Assembly (NCBI GenBank): GCA_002403445.1
Contig: DHHU01000036.1
Location: 9,235 to 21,447 of the forward strand
Direction of reading: 5' to 3'
Source of the DNA: Salinisphaeraceae bacterium UBA4764
GTDB taxonomy: Bacteria > Pseudomonadota > Gammaproteobacteria > Nevskiales > Salinisphaeraceae
Length of the DNA stretch: 12,213 nucleotides
Numbering within the stretch: position 1 is the stretch's first letter; every line of letters starts with the position of its first letter. Below the pieces are notes generated by a model. That model was given only the letters and a program-made list of their open reading frames with translations. It did no database searches and had not been told where the DNA came from. Position numbers and translations under genes: made by a program. Shown piece after piece: positions 6,321-12,175 of this stretch.

Positions 6321-8408
6321 ATGGAAACGTCCGACGCCACTAATCCTTTACTGACGATGGTTGACAACAGCACGCTGCCGGATTTCAGCGCCATCGGTCC
6401 CGAAAAGGCCGAATCTGCGATCGATGTATTGATTGCCCGAGCCAATGCCGTGGTGGAAAAGGCCGAACAGGCCACCCCAGAAACAGCTTGGAACAAATTG
6501 ATCGGACCGCTGATCACCGCAGAAGACAGCCTGGAACGCGCTTTTGGCCCGGTCTCACACCTGAGTGCCGTCATGGATTCACCCCAATGGCGTGACGCCT
6601 ATCAGGCCTGTCTAGCTAAGATCACAGATTTCTCTACCGAGATCGGTCAGAACGCCACGTTGTATCGAGCTGTCGATGAGCTTTATCGGTCACCTGCTTT
6701 CCAGACACTCGACGATGAGCAAAAACGCGTGGTCGAACATTGGCAGCGGGACTTTAAACTTAGCGGCGTAGATCTCGACGACAACGCCAAGGCACGCTAC
6801 AAAACCATTGCTAACCGGCTCTCGAATCTATCGAGCCAATTTTCTCAGAACCTGCTGGACGCTACCCAAGCTTGGCAGAAACACATTACCGACGAATCCA
6901 CGTTGGCTGGTTTGCCACGACACGCTTTGGACATGCTGGTCCAGAACGCCAGCAACAGAAACATGAACGGCTTGCTCATCACTCTCGATGCCCCCAGCGT
7001 TCAAGCTGTCTTAACATACGCCGATAGTCGCGAGCTGCGCCAAGAGGTCTACACTGCGTTCACGACCCGGGCATCGGACGTCGGACCAAACGCCGGCGAA
7101 TACGATAACAGCGCCCTAATGGCGGAGATACTCGAATTGCGCCAGGAAGCCGCGCATCTGCTTGGATTCGCCCACCACAGTGATCGTTCACTGGCCACCA
7201 AGATGGCCGATTCGAATCAACAGATCGAAGCATTCCTCGGCGACTTGGCCCGGCGTGCCCGGCCCCGCGCCGAAGCCGAGCTGGCTGAACTCACTGAACT
7301 GGCCCAAGCTGACGGCGTGAACGAACTGGCAAGCTGGGACATTGGATACTACGCCGAGCGCCTCAAGCAAAAACGATTCAACATCGCCGACGAAGACTTG
7401 AAGCCTTATTTCCCAGTCCCAGCCGTGCTCGACGGGCTGTTCGGCATTGTTGAACGACTATATAACGTGACGGTGCGTCCGCTCGACGACGTTTCCACCT
7501 GGCATCCGGATGTTCGCGTCTTCGAGTTGGTTGACCCCGACAACGGTACACTCGGAACGTTCTATCTCGACGCCTACGCTCGAGAACACAAGCGCGGTGG
7601 GGCTTGGGTCGATCCGTTCCAGAGCCGCCGAGTCGGTTCCGACGGGGTACAGCGTCCAGCGGCCTTCGTGACCTGTAACTTTGCGCCGCCCATCGGCGAC
7701 GATCCGGCCCTGCTGGGCCATAGCGAACTAGTAACGCTGTTCCACGAATTTGGCCACGCGCTGCACCATTTGCTAACACGCGTCGATCAGGCGCCGATCG
7801 CCGGAATTTCCGGGGTCGAATGGGACGCCGTAGAACTGCCCAGCCAGTTCATGGAGAATTTTTGTTGGCAACGCGAGGCCCTCGACGAATTTGTTGCCCA
7901 TTATCAGACCGGAGAAAAACTGCCTTCCGACTTGTTTGAGCCTCTGGCTGCCAGCCGCACCCACATGGCAGGGTGGCAGATGCTGCGCCAGATCGAGTTT
8001 TCCATTTTCGACCTGCGCCTGCATCGTGACATTGAGCCCAATCCAGGCGAGCGTATTCTGTCTACGCTAAAAGCCGTGCGCGACGAGATCGCCGTGCTGC
8101 AGCCACCGTCCGAGAATCGTTTTCCACACAGTTTCGGGCATATATTCGCGGGTCCCTATGCAGCCGGATACTACAGCTATAAATGGGCTGAAGTATTGGC
8201 TGCGGATGCTTTTAGTGCTTTTCGTGAAGCCGACCAAATACTCGACCCTGTCACCGGCGCACGCTTCAAGCACGAGATTTTGGAACGCGGTGCCAGCCGC
8301 GACGCGGCCGACAATTTCCTAGCATTTCGCGGCCGGGAACCCACCATCGACGCCCTACTCGCCGAGAGCGGTTTGGCCGACTATTGGTCCAATGCTGGCA
8401 CCGGCTAG
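6321..8408 (+). CDS. prlC: Oligopeptidase A (M3 family metallopeptidase)
   Basis: This cytosolic zinc oligopeptidase degrades short peptides, including cleaved signal peptides. The product is 695 residues, slightly longer than the roughly 680 of E. coli OpdA/PrlC. The zinc motif HEFGHALHHLL starts at H475, with ligands H475 and H479. The third ligand is E505 in DAVELPSQFMENF, and E476 is the general base. The start of the family is visible in ATNPLLT followed by LPDFSAIGPE, so ATG at 6321 is preferred over the ATG at 6357. There is no good Shine-Dalgarno before 6321. The gene is divergent from gor, with 145 bp between them, and convergent with the lipoprotein gene at its 3' end, overlapping that stop by 4 bp. 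It appears to be monocistronic. No truncation or unusual residue was noticed. Confidence 0.96.
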   Translation: METSDATNPLLTMVDNSTLPDFSAIGPEKAESAIDVLIARANAVVEKAEQATPETAWNKLIGPLITAEDSLERAFGPVSHLSAVMDSPQWRDAYQACLAKITDFSTEIGQNATLYRAVDELYRSPAFQTLDDEQKRVVEHWQRDFKLSGVDLDDNAKARYKTIANRLSNLSSQFSQNLLDATQAWQKHITDESTLAGLPRHALDMLVQNASNRNMNGLLITLDAPSVQAVLTYADSRELRQEVYTAFTTRASDVGPNAGEYDNSALMAEILELRQEAAHLLGFAHHSDRSLATKMADSNQQIEAFLGDLARRARPRAEAELAELTELAQADGVNELASWDIGYYAERLKQKRFNIADEDLKPYFPVPAVLDGLFGIVERLYNVTVRPLDDVSTWHPDVRVFELVDPDNGTLGTFYLDAYAREHKRGGAWVDPFQSRRVGSDGVQRPAAFVTCNFAPPIGDDPALLGHSELVTLFHEFGHALHHLLTRVDQAPIAGISGVEWDAVELPSQFMENFCWQREALDEFVAHYQTGEKLPSDLFEPLAASRTHMAGWQMLRQIEFSIFDLRLHRDIEPNPGERILSTLKAVRDEIAVLQPPSENRFPHSFGHIFAGPYAAGYYSYKWAEVLAADAFSAFREADQILDPVTGARFKHEILERGASRDAADNFLAFRGREPTIDALLAESGLADYWSNAGTG

Positions 8409-8914
8409 AGCCTTGACCAAGGCCAAACAACCAGCGGCTCGTTGATCCAGGCGCGCTTGTCAAAATTGTTGCGGAGTGCTGCCACCCGGTCACGGTTCTT
8501 GCCGAAATCGTAATAGCCGATCCGCGATGCCGAACGCACTGCCACAATGGCCTTATGAGGACGAACGATCGTAGTCACATCATCCACGAATCCTAAAGTG
8601 GTCTGGAAGCGAGTGTGGATATAGCCCGGTCGCACATTGATCCGGGTCGCGTGCGGCATGGCAGCCAATGCCCCCAGCAACGCGAGCCGCGCCTGCTGGC
8701 CCGAGCCGCCAAAAACAAACGGCGGCACATAGTGGGAGTTGTCCGCTGGCGCGTCTGAAGACACACAGTGGGGCGCACTCGGGCAGGCGACAAGTGCCCC
8801 CCCCTTGCTGACATAGCGCCTTGGCGGGGTTCCATTGCTGCAGCCACCAAGCGTCCCCACGACCAGTGCCATAAGCACGGTACAACGAGCGATTCGAGTA
8901 TGATTCTGGCGCAT
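8405..8914 (-). CDS. DUF1499 family lipoprotein
   Basis: The 169-residue product has a basic N-terminus, a hydrophobic stretch (about 11-22) and a lipobox LGGC with lipidated C25, so it should be a membrane-anchored, envelope-facing lipoprotein. The mature part carries the hallmarks of DUF1499. These are CPSAPHCVSSDA near the start, HYVPPFVF, the RPGYIHTRFQTTLGFVDDV block and the end block VRSASRIGYYDFGKNRDRV. The biochemical function of the family is not established. The gene ends at the prlC stop: its TAG and the prlC TAG share the palindrome CTAG at 8405-8408. It starts at ATG 8914, divergent from xthA with 65 bp between them. Functional linkage to either neighbour is not evident. Confidence 0.88.
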   Translation of the reverse strand: MRQNHTRIARCTVLMALVVGTLGGCSNGTPPRRYVSKGGALVACPSAPHCVSSDAPADNSHYVPPFVFGGSGQQARLALLGALAAMPHATRINVRPGYIHTRFQTTLGFVDDVTTIVRPHKAIVAVRSASRIGYYDFGKNRDRVAALRNNFDKRAWINEPLVVWPWSRL

Positions 8915-8927
8915 AGCTATAAGATCC

Positions 8928-8941
8928 TGAAACGTATTTCA
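8928..8941. repeat. Small dyad between DUF1499 gene and xthA
   Basis: TGAAA and TTTCA are perfect 5-bp inverted arms with the centre CGTA. The dyad lies within the 65-bp divergent spacer, where both promoters must sit or overlap the genes. It could be a regulator site. It is short enough to be chance. Confidence 0.2.
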
Positions 8942-8979
8942 AGCCTACACCGGCTGCCAATCAACCAACGGGTAAATCG

Positions 8980-9750
8980 ATGAAAATAGCCACTTGGAAC
9001 GTCAATTCGCTCAATGTTCGCCTCGATCACGTTTTGAGCTGGCTCGACAAAAATCCAGTTGACGTTTTGGCACTTCAGGAGACTAAATTGCCGGACGAGC
9101 GCTTCCCGGTCGCTGCTCTGGCTGAAGCCGGTTATCACGCGGTTTTTTCCGGTCAGAAAACCTACAACGGCGTGGCATTGGTCACACGCGAGACGCCCAC
9201 CGACATTGTTACCGACATTCCAAATTTTGCTGATGCACAGAGACGCGTTCTGGCGGCGACAGTTAACGGCGTGCGCATGATATCGGTTTATTGCCCCAAC
9301 GGTTCGGCACTCGATTCACCCAAGTTCGGCTATAAACTCGAATGGTTCAACCATCTTTGCGGTTGGGTAGCGGACGAGCTTGGCCGTCACGATCACCTCA
9401 TAATTGCGGGTGATTACAATGTCGCACCCCGACCCGAAGACACCCACGATCCGGACAAATGGGATGGTCGAATCCTGTGTTCAGCTGACGAACGCGCGGC
9501 GTTGAATACATTGCTCGAGACCGGTTTGAGCGACTGCTGGCGACTGTTCGACGACCGAGAGGGTCGACATCGTTTCACATGGTGGGATTATCGCGGTGGC
9601 GGCTGGCCCCAGAACCATGGTTTACGCATCGATCATGTGTTGGCCAGCCCCAAACTCGCCGAACAATGCCGAGACTGCCACGCCGACGTAGGTGAACGCG
9701 GCCGCAAACGCCCGTCGGACCATGTGCCGGTTGTGGCGCAATTCGGGTAA
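8980..9750 (+). CDS. xthA: Exodeoxyribonuclease III / AP endonuclease
   Basis: This cytosolic Mg-dependent DNA-repair enzyme incises at abasic sites and removes 3'-blocking groups and nucleotides in base-excision repair. The 256-residue product has the full endonuclease/exonuclease/phosphatase fold signature. MKIATWNVNSLN is at the N-terminus, metal ligand E34 is in LQETKLPD, and the VYCPNG loop carries Y103. D145 and N147 are in GDYNVAP, the loop RIDHVL has D218, and the terminal pair D247/H248 is in PSDHVPVV. Its length and motifs fit the XthA/ExoA group. It starts at ATG 8980 with a weak GGGT upstream. It is divergent from the DUF1499 gene and followed by a long gap, so it is probably a single-gene unit. 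Confidence 0.95.
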   Translation: MKIATWNVNSLNVRLDHVLSWLDKNPVDVLALQETKLPDERFPVAALAEAGYHAVFSGQKTYNGVALVTRETPTDIVTDIPNFADAQRRVLAATVNGVRMISVYCPNGSALDSPKFGYKLEWFNHLCGWVADELGRHDHLIIAGDYNVAPRPEDTHDPDKWDGRILCSADERAALNTLLETGLSDCWRLFDDREGRHRFTWWDYRGGGWPQNHGLRIDHVLASPKLAEQCRDCHADVGERGRKRPSDHVPVVAQFG

Positions 9751-9751
9751 C

Positions 9752-9812
9752 CCATTTTCGATAAAAGACCTGACCGGCCACCCCTTGAGCTCGACAACCG
9801 CCGCGAAAATGG
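9752..9812. repeat. Spaced 9-bp inverted repeat downstream of xthA
   Basis: CCATTTTCG (9752-9760) and CGAAAATGG (9804-9812) are perfect inverse copies separated by 43 bases. The first copy starts one base after the xthA stop. As RNA the loop is long and no T-run follows, so it is a poor terminator. It may be a recombination scar, a binding-site pair or a remnant end of a small element. No target duplication was noticed. Confidence 0.35.
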
Positions 9813-9826
9813 CAATGCGGCATGGT

Positions 9827-9946
9827 TTAGTTCTTCAACCACTCCGATAATCGTTTCTTGATCGTTAGCGTGTAGCACGGCATCAAAAGCGGTATGAATG
9901 CCTCGCCGTCACATTCAGCAATCTGAACTTGGATCTCGTTGCTCAC
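9827..9946 (-). CDS. Possible 39-residue protein, uncharacterised
   Basis: This short frame starts at GTG 9946 and ends at TAA 9827. The product begins MSNEIQVQIAECDGE, continues through AFIPLLMPCYTL and ends IKKRLSEWLKN. The amino-acid choice is protein-like and the start overlaps the stop of the frame upstream as GTGA, the same arrangement as thiM/thiE. I recognise no family. It may instead be the tail of a decayed gene, because the frame stays open for a further 14 codons upstream of the GTG with plausible coding sequence (RLVARAKAAACRAV). The evidence for expression is weak. Confidence 0.3.
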   Translation of the reverse strand: MSNEIQVQIAECDGEAFIPLLMPCYTLTIKKRLSEWLKN

Positions 9947-10200
9947 AGCCCGACAGGCCGCAGCTTTTGCTCTCGCAACCAGACGTTACGTCGTTTCACC
10001 TTGCACATCTCGCACGTGGCCGCTTCGGGATCGGAACCGAAATCTTTCTTGACCAATAGTCGATGCGGTCTAAGCAGTAGGACCCGTGCATTACTGGAGT
10101 TGATGACGGGTGCGTCCGTGTCTTTATAGCGTCCGTTGAGCGTCGGATTGGATGCCCAGCCAAGATATCGAGTACTTGGCGGGGTGGGGGGGGAATGCAT
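9943..10200 (-). CDS. Possible 85-residue CxxC-containing protein, uncharacterised
   Basis: The frame is open from a TTG at 10227, and the first ATG is at 10200. The C-terminal half looks most protein-like: LLVKKDFGSDPEAA, then TCEMCK with one CxxC pair, then KVKRRNVWLREQKLRPVGL. The N-terminal part crosses the C-tract and is rich in Pro and Ser. The frame overlaps the 39-residue frame downstream by GTGA, suggesting a two-gene minus-strand unit. A problem is that the best promoter on this strand (10199-10227) would begin transcription near 10192, after the ATG. Either an internal start (such as TTG at about 10063) is used or the frame is not a gene. No family is recognised. Confidence 0.28.
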   Translation of the reverse strand: MHSPPTPPSTRYLGWASNPTLNGRYKDTDAPVINSSNARVLLLRPHRLLVKKDFGSDPEAATCEMCKVKRRNVWLREQKLRPVGL

Positions 10201-10227
10201 TATACTCCGGCCAATGGCCAAGGCCAA
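10199..10227 (-). promoter_or_regulatory. Promoter-like boxes on minus strand, overlapped by a plus-strand -10
   Basis: On the minus strand, TTGGCC (10222-10227), 17 bp and a perfect TATAAT (10199-10204) form a good sigma70-type promoter with a start near 10192, inside the C-tract. On the plus strand, TATACT (10201-10206) uses the same bases and has TTGGCG 19 bp upstream (10176-10181), a weaker arrangement. The two would be mutually exclusive. The plus-strand version could serve the long leader of thiM, and the minus-strand version the small frames or a non-coding RNA. Confidence 0.35.
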
Positions 10228-10248
10228 AGGATCGTTGAGAATCCTTCG

Positions 10249-10302
10249 GCTGCATACTGTTACGCTAATGCTCGAATTAACCTTTATGGCCGTTTATGCA
10301 GC
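10249..10302 (+). repeat. Inverted repeat in the thiM upstream region
   Basis: GCTGCATA (10249-10256) and TATGCAGC (10295-10302) are perfect 8-bp inverted arms around 38 nt that contain a nested GTTA/TAAC pair. A second small dyad, AAGGAT/ATCCTT with an 8-nt loop, lies just upstream (10227-10246). In a transcript toward thiM they would form consecutive stems. No T-run follows either of them. Confidence 0.35.
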
Positions 10303-10378
10303 AAACGCCCTGCGCAACACCAAAGCGGCACGAGTCACATCGTCCTCGCCGAACGAGATCGGCTCTAACGCAGTACGC

Positions 10379-10408
10379 GCCCAGCTCGGCCTGGAAGCTG
10401 AGCCGGGC
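10379..10408 (+). repeat. Strong hairpin in the putative thiM leader
   Basis: Bases 10379-10390 pair with 10397-10408: GCCC/GGGC, one A-C mismatch, then GCTCGGC/GCTGAGC (one G-U), closing a 6-nt loop CTGGAA. That gives 11 pairs in a 12-step stem, far better than the background dyads here. No T-run follows, so it is not a simple terminator. It lies 84-113 nt ahead of the thiM ATG and could be part of a structured leader. Confidence 0.4.
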
Positions 10409-10491
10409 TCACCTGTGGCTGAGCGCTCATCGTTGAGCTGAGGACTCTTATTCGTGAACCACTTGCAGCTCGCACCCAATCAGGTTTGAAA

Positions 10492-11298
10492 ATGATCGAC
10501 CAAACGCTGCCGACGCCTTCATTTCTTTTAGCGCGCCTGCGTGAGACGTCGCCGCTCGTCCAATGCATCACCAATTATGTCGCGATGAATTTCGCGGCTA
10601 ATGTCCTGTCAGCAGCGGGTGCGTCCCCCGCCATGGTCCATGCGCCTGAAGAATCCGGCGAGTTTGCTGCAAATGCGGGGGCGCTTACCGTCAATATTGG
10701 CACGCTCTCGACCGATTGGATCCGGGGGATGAAAGTCGCCGCGCAAAGCGCCCATCAGGGTTCGATCCCTTGGGTACTCGACCCGGTCGCGCATTTCGCA
10801 ACCGCCTTCCGACGGCAGACTGTCGCTGATCTGTTGGCACTTCGGCCCACTATTGTTCGTGGCAATGCCTCCGAGATCATGGCGCTAAGCGGCCAACAAA
10901 GCGCCGGCCAAGGCGTCGATAGCGGCGATTCCGTTGAGAAGGCCGAAGCGAGCGCTCACGCCGTAGCTCAAAAGCAAAGCGCTATCGTTGCCGTCACCGG
11001 CGAGAAGGATTTCGTGACCGATGGCATGCGTGCAGTGCGTATTGCCGGCGGCTCATCCTTGATGCCCAAGATTACCACCATGGGGTGCGCCTTGACCGGT
11101 CTTGTCGGTGCTTTCACTGCCATCGCACCGGAAACTCCCTTCGATGCCACCGTTTCTGCCCTGGCCAACTTTGCTGTTGCCGGCACCCATGCGGCCAGGG
11201 ATGCCAAGGGGCCCGGCTCTTTCACCGCGCATTTTGTTGATGCCCTTTATGCGCTCAACGTCGATACGTTGAAAAGCGCACGTATAGAATATTTGTGA
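10492..11298 (+). CDS. thiM: Hydroxyethylthiazole kinase
   Basis: This cytosolic salvage kinase phosphorylates 4-methyl-5-(2-hydroxyethyl)thiazole with ATP to give the thiazole phosphate used by ThiE. From ATG 10492 the product has 268 residues. Family motifs are SPLVQCITNYV near the start, GASPAMV at 43-49, VNIGTL at 67-72, PWVLDPVA at 93-100 and RGNASEIMAL at 123-132. The glycine-rich TTMGCALTGLVGAF (195-208) carries the conserved Cys199 at the active site. The frame could also begin at TTG 10486. ATG is preferred because it leaves a Shine-Dalgarno-like AGG 7 nt upstream and a normal N-terminus. thiE overlaps its stop by 4 bp, so the two are co-translated. Unlike many thiM genes, it has no recognisable TPP riboswitch upstream, although its leader has potential for strong structure. 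Confidence 0.95.
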   Translation: MIDQTLPTPSFLLARLRETSPLVQCITNYVAMNFAANVLSAAGASPAMVHAPEESGEFAANAGALTVNIGTLSTDWIRGMKVAAQSAHQGSIPWVLDPVAHFATAFRRQTVADLLALRPTIVRGNASEIMALSGQQSAGQGVDSGDSVEKAEASAHAVAQKQSAIVAVTGEKDFVTDGMRAVRIAGGSSLMPKITTMGCALTGLVGAFTAIAPETPFDATVSALANFAVAGTHAARDAKGPGSFTAHFVDALYALNVDTLKSARIEYL

Positions 11299-11933
11299 CG
11301 ACGCTCGATCTTTCGCTCTATCTCGTCCTTGATCCCGGGCAGTGTCATTACCATTCGATGGTGGATACCACGACTGCAGCGATTGACGGCGGTGTGCGCG
11401 TTGTACAGCTTCGGGACAAAACAGCCGGAACGGCGGCTCTGATCGACAAGGGACGTGAATTAAAAACAGCCATGGCGGGCTCCGGTGTGCCACTGATTGT
11501 CAATGACGATCTGGAAGCCGCACTCGCCCTCAATGCCGACGGCCTCCATGTCGGGCAGGACGATATGTCGGCGTATGAAGCCCGCCAGAGACTGGGGCCT
11601 GGCAAGATTCTGGGCCAGTCGGTTGAAACCCAGACCGCCGTGCAGGCCGTGGATTCAACCATAGTCGATTATGTGGGGGTTGGACCGGTCTTCGGCACCG
11701 CCTCCAAGCCGGATCACAAATCACCTATCGGTCTGGATGGGCTCGCCCAGATGATCCAGATATGTCCATTGCCCGCCGTTGCCATCGGCGGTCTGAATGC
11801 GACGCACGTCAAGGCCGTCCAGGCCAGTGGCGCGGCCGGGATGGCCGTTGTTTCAGCCATTTGTGGTCAGCCGGACCCGCAAGCGGCCACACGACGATTG
11901 ATTCAGGCATGGGTGTCGGAATCGCCGATCTAA
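11295..11933 (+). CDS. thiE: Thiamine-phosphate synthase
   Basis: ThiE condenses hydroxymethylpyrimidine diphosphate with thiazole phosphate to form thiamine monophosphate, the joining step of the pathway, in the cytosol. The 212-residue TIM-barrel product has VVQLRDK (36-42) and the Mg/diphosphate-binding IVNDD (68-72). DGLHVGQDD is at 82-90, GPVFGTASKPD at 130-140, and the phosphate-binding loops are AIGGL at 163-167 and GMAVVSAI near 182-189. The length is normal. The start is GTG 11295, overlapping the thiM TGA as GTGA with no independent Shine-Dalgarno, which points to translational coupling. ThiM makes its thiazole substrate. The pyrimidine side (thiC/thiD) is not in the window and may lie to the right, behind the riboswitch. 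Confidence 0.95.
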   Translation: MTTLDLSLYLVLDPGQCHYHSMVDTTTAAIDGGVRVVQLRDKTAGTAALIDKGRELKTAMAGSGVPLIVNDDLEAALALNADGLHVGQDDMSAYEARQRLGPGKILGQSVETQTAVQAVDSTIVDYVGVGPVFGTASKPDHKSPIGLDGLAQMIQICPLPAVAIGGLNATHVKAVQASGAAGMAVVSAICGQPDPQAATRRLIQAWVSESPI

Positions 11934-11951
11934 GTCTTGGCTCAGAGCATA

Positions 11952-12005
11952 CGGTATCGAGCGTCCATCATATCGGGTTGAACCCAAATCTCGGGCTCGA
12001 TACTG
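11952..12005. repeat. Inverted repeat downstream of thiE
   Basis: GTATCGAGC (11954-11962) and GCTCGATAC (11995-12003) are perfect 9-bp inverted arms, extendable by a G-T and a C-G pair to 11. The 32-nt interior contains a small palindrome, GGGTTGAACCC. No T-run follows, so it is not a classical terminator. As RNA it could protect the thiME 3' end; as DNA it could be a protein site ahead of the riboswitch promoter. Confidence 0.4.
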
Positions 12006-12023
12006 GCTTATTGAAATTTTCGC

Positions 12024-12053
12024 TTCCGTTGCTTTACGGGACTAAACCTTTTT
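12024..12053 (+). terminator. Weak terminator-like hairpin after thiME
   Basis: TTCCGT (12024-12029) pairs with ACGGGA (12036-12041, one G-U) around a 6-nt loop. Seven bases later comes TTTTT (12049-12053). The gap between stem and T-run is longer than in typical intrinsic terminators, so it may be inefficient. The T-run also forms the 5' side of P1 of the riboswitch. Confidence 0.25.
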
Positions 12054-12175
12054 GACGAGGTGCCGGGCAACCGGCTGTGTGATGCAGGTCTGTTATGTGG
12101 GACAGCGCATCAACCCGTTGGACCTAATCCGGTGAATGCCCTGAGCGTGCAGGCGGACCGGCGTAGGGAATCAAG
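12051..12175 (+). promoter_or_regulatory. Divergent TPP (THI-box) riboswitch for an off-window gene
   Basis: This is a cis-acting RNA aptamer for thiamine diphosphate. P1 is TTTGA/TCAAG (12051-12055, 12171-12175). P2 is CGAGGT/ACCCG with one bulged A (12056-12061, 12113-12117). GGTGC is followed by P3 CCGG-GCAA-CCGG (12063-12074). An extra P3a stem GATGC...GCATC (12081-12111) comes next. J2/4 reads ACCTAATC (12122-12129), P4 is CCGGT/ACCGG (12129-12133, 12157-12161), and the 3' hallmark is GGCGTAGGGAA (12160-12170). Departures from the family consensus are CTGTGT where CTGAGA is expected (12075-12080), CCTAATC for CCTGATC, GAGGTGC for GGGGTGC, and about 18 extra bases on the 3' side of P4/P5. 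The expression platform and regulated gene lie beyond 12175. Only 38 bases remain, holding a CCGCGG palindrome and no start I can assign. A thiamine gene or transporter is expected next. Confidence 0.75.

Larger units (their letters stand above)
9751..10491. other. 741-bp stretch without a recognised gene, rich in repeats and promoter-like boxes
   Basis: Between xthA and thiM I find no gene I can name. The stretch contains a 9-bp inverted repeat just after xthA and two short minus-strand frames overlapping as GTGA (listed separately). It also has a G-tract (GGGGTGGGGGGGG, 10181-10193), opposed promoter-like boxes around 10176-10227, and strong potential hairpins ahead of thiM. A plus-strand frame of 75 residues runs from ATG 10214 to 10441 (MAKAKGSLRILRL..., with a hydrophobic patch LMLELTFMAVYAA). 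It would start one or two bases from the start point predicted for the plus-strand TATACT box (10201-10206), that is, essentially leaderless. Its second half is low-complexity and I do not call it. No TPP aptamer core is seen in this stretch. Confidence 0.4.

Noticed and set aside
5675..6343. A 222-codon plus-strand open frame across the gor 5' end and the gor/prlC spacer
   Set aside because: It is antisense to the conserved N-terminus of Gor, crosses its promoter and has no recognisable domain.
10384..10440. A TPP riboswitch ahead of thiM, suggested by several CTGAG sequences
   Set aside because: No ACC-TGATC core and no GCGTAGGGA 3' element are present. The CTGAG copies belong to local hairpins and palindromes.
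11968..11986. A tRNA T-arm-like GGGTTGAACCC downstream of thiE
   Set aside because: The sequence lacks GTTC in the loop and no acceptor, D or anticodon arms can be drawn around it.
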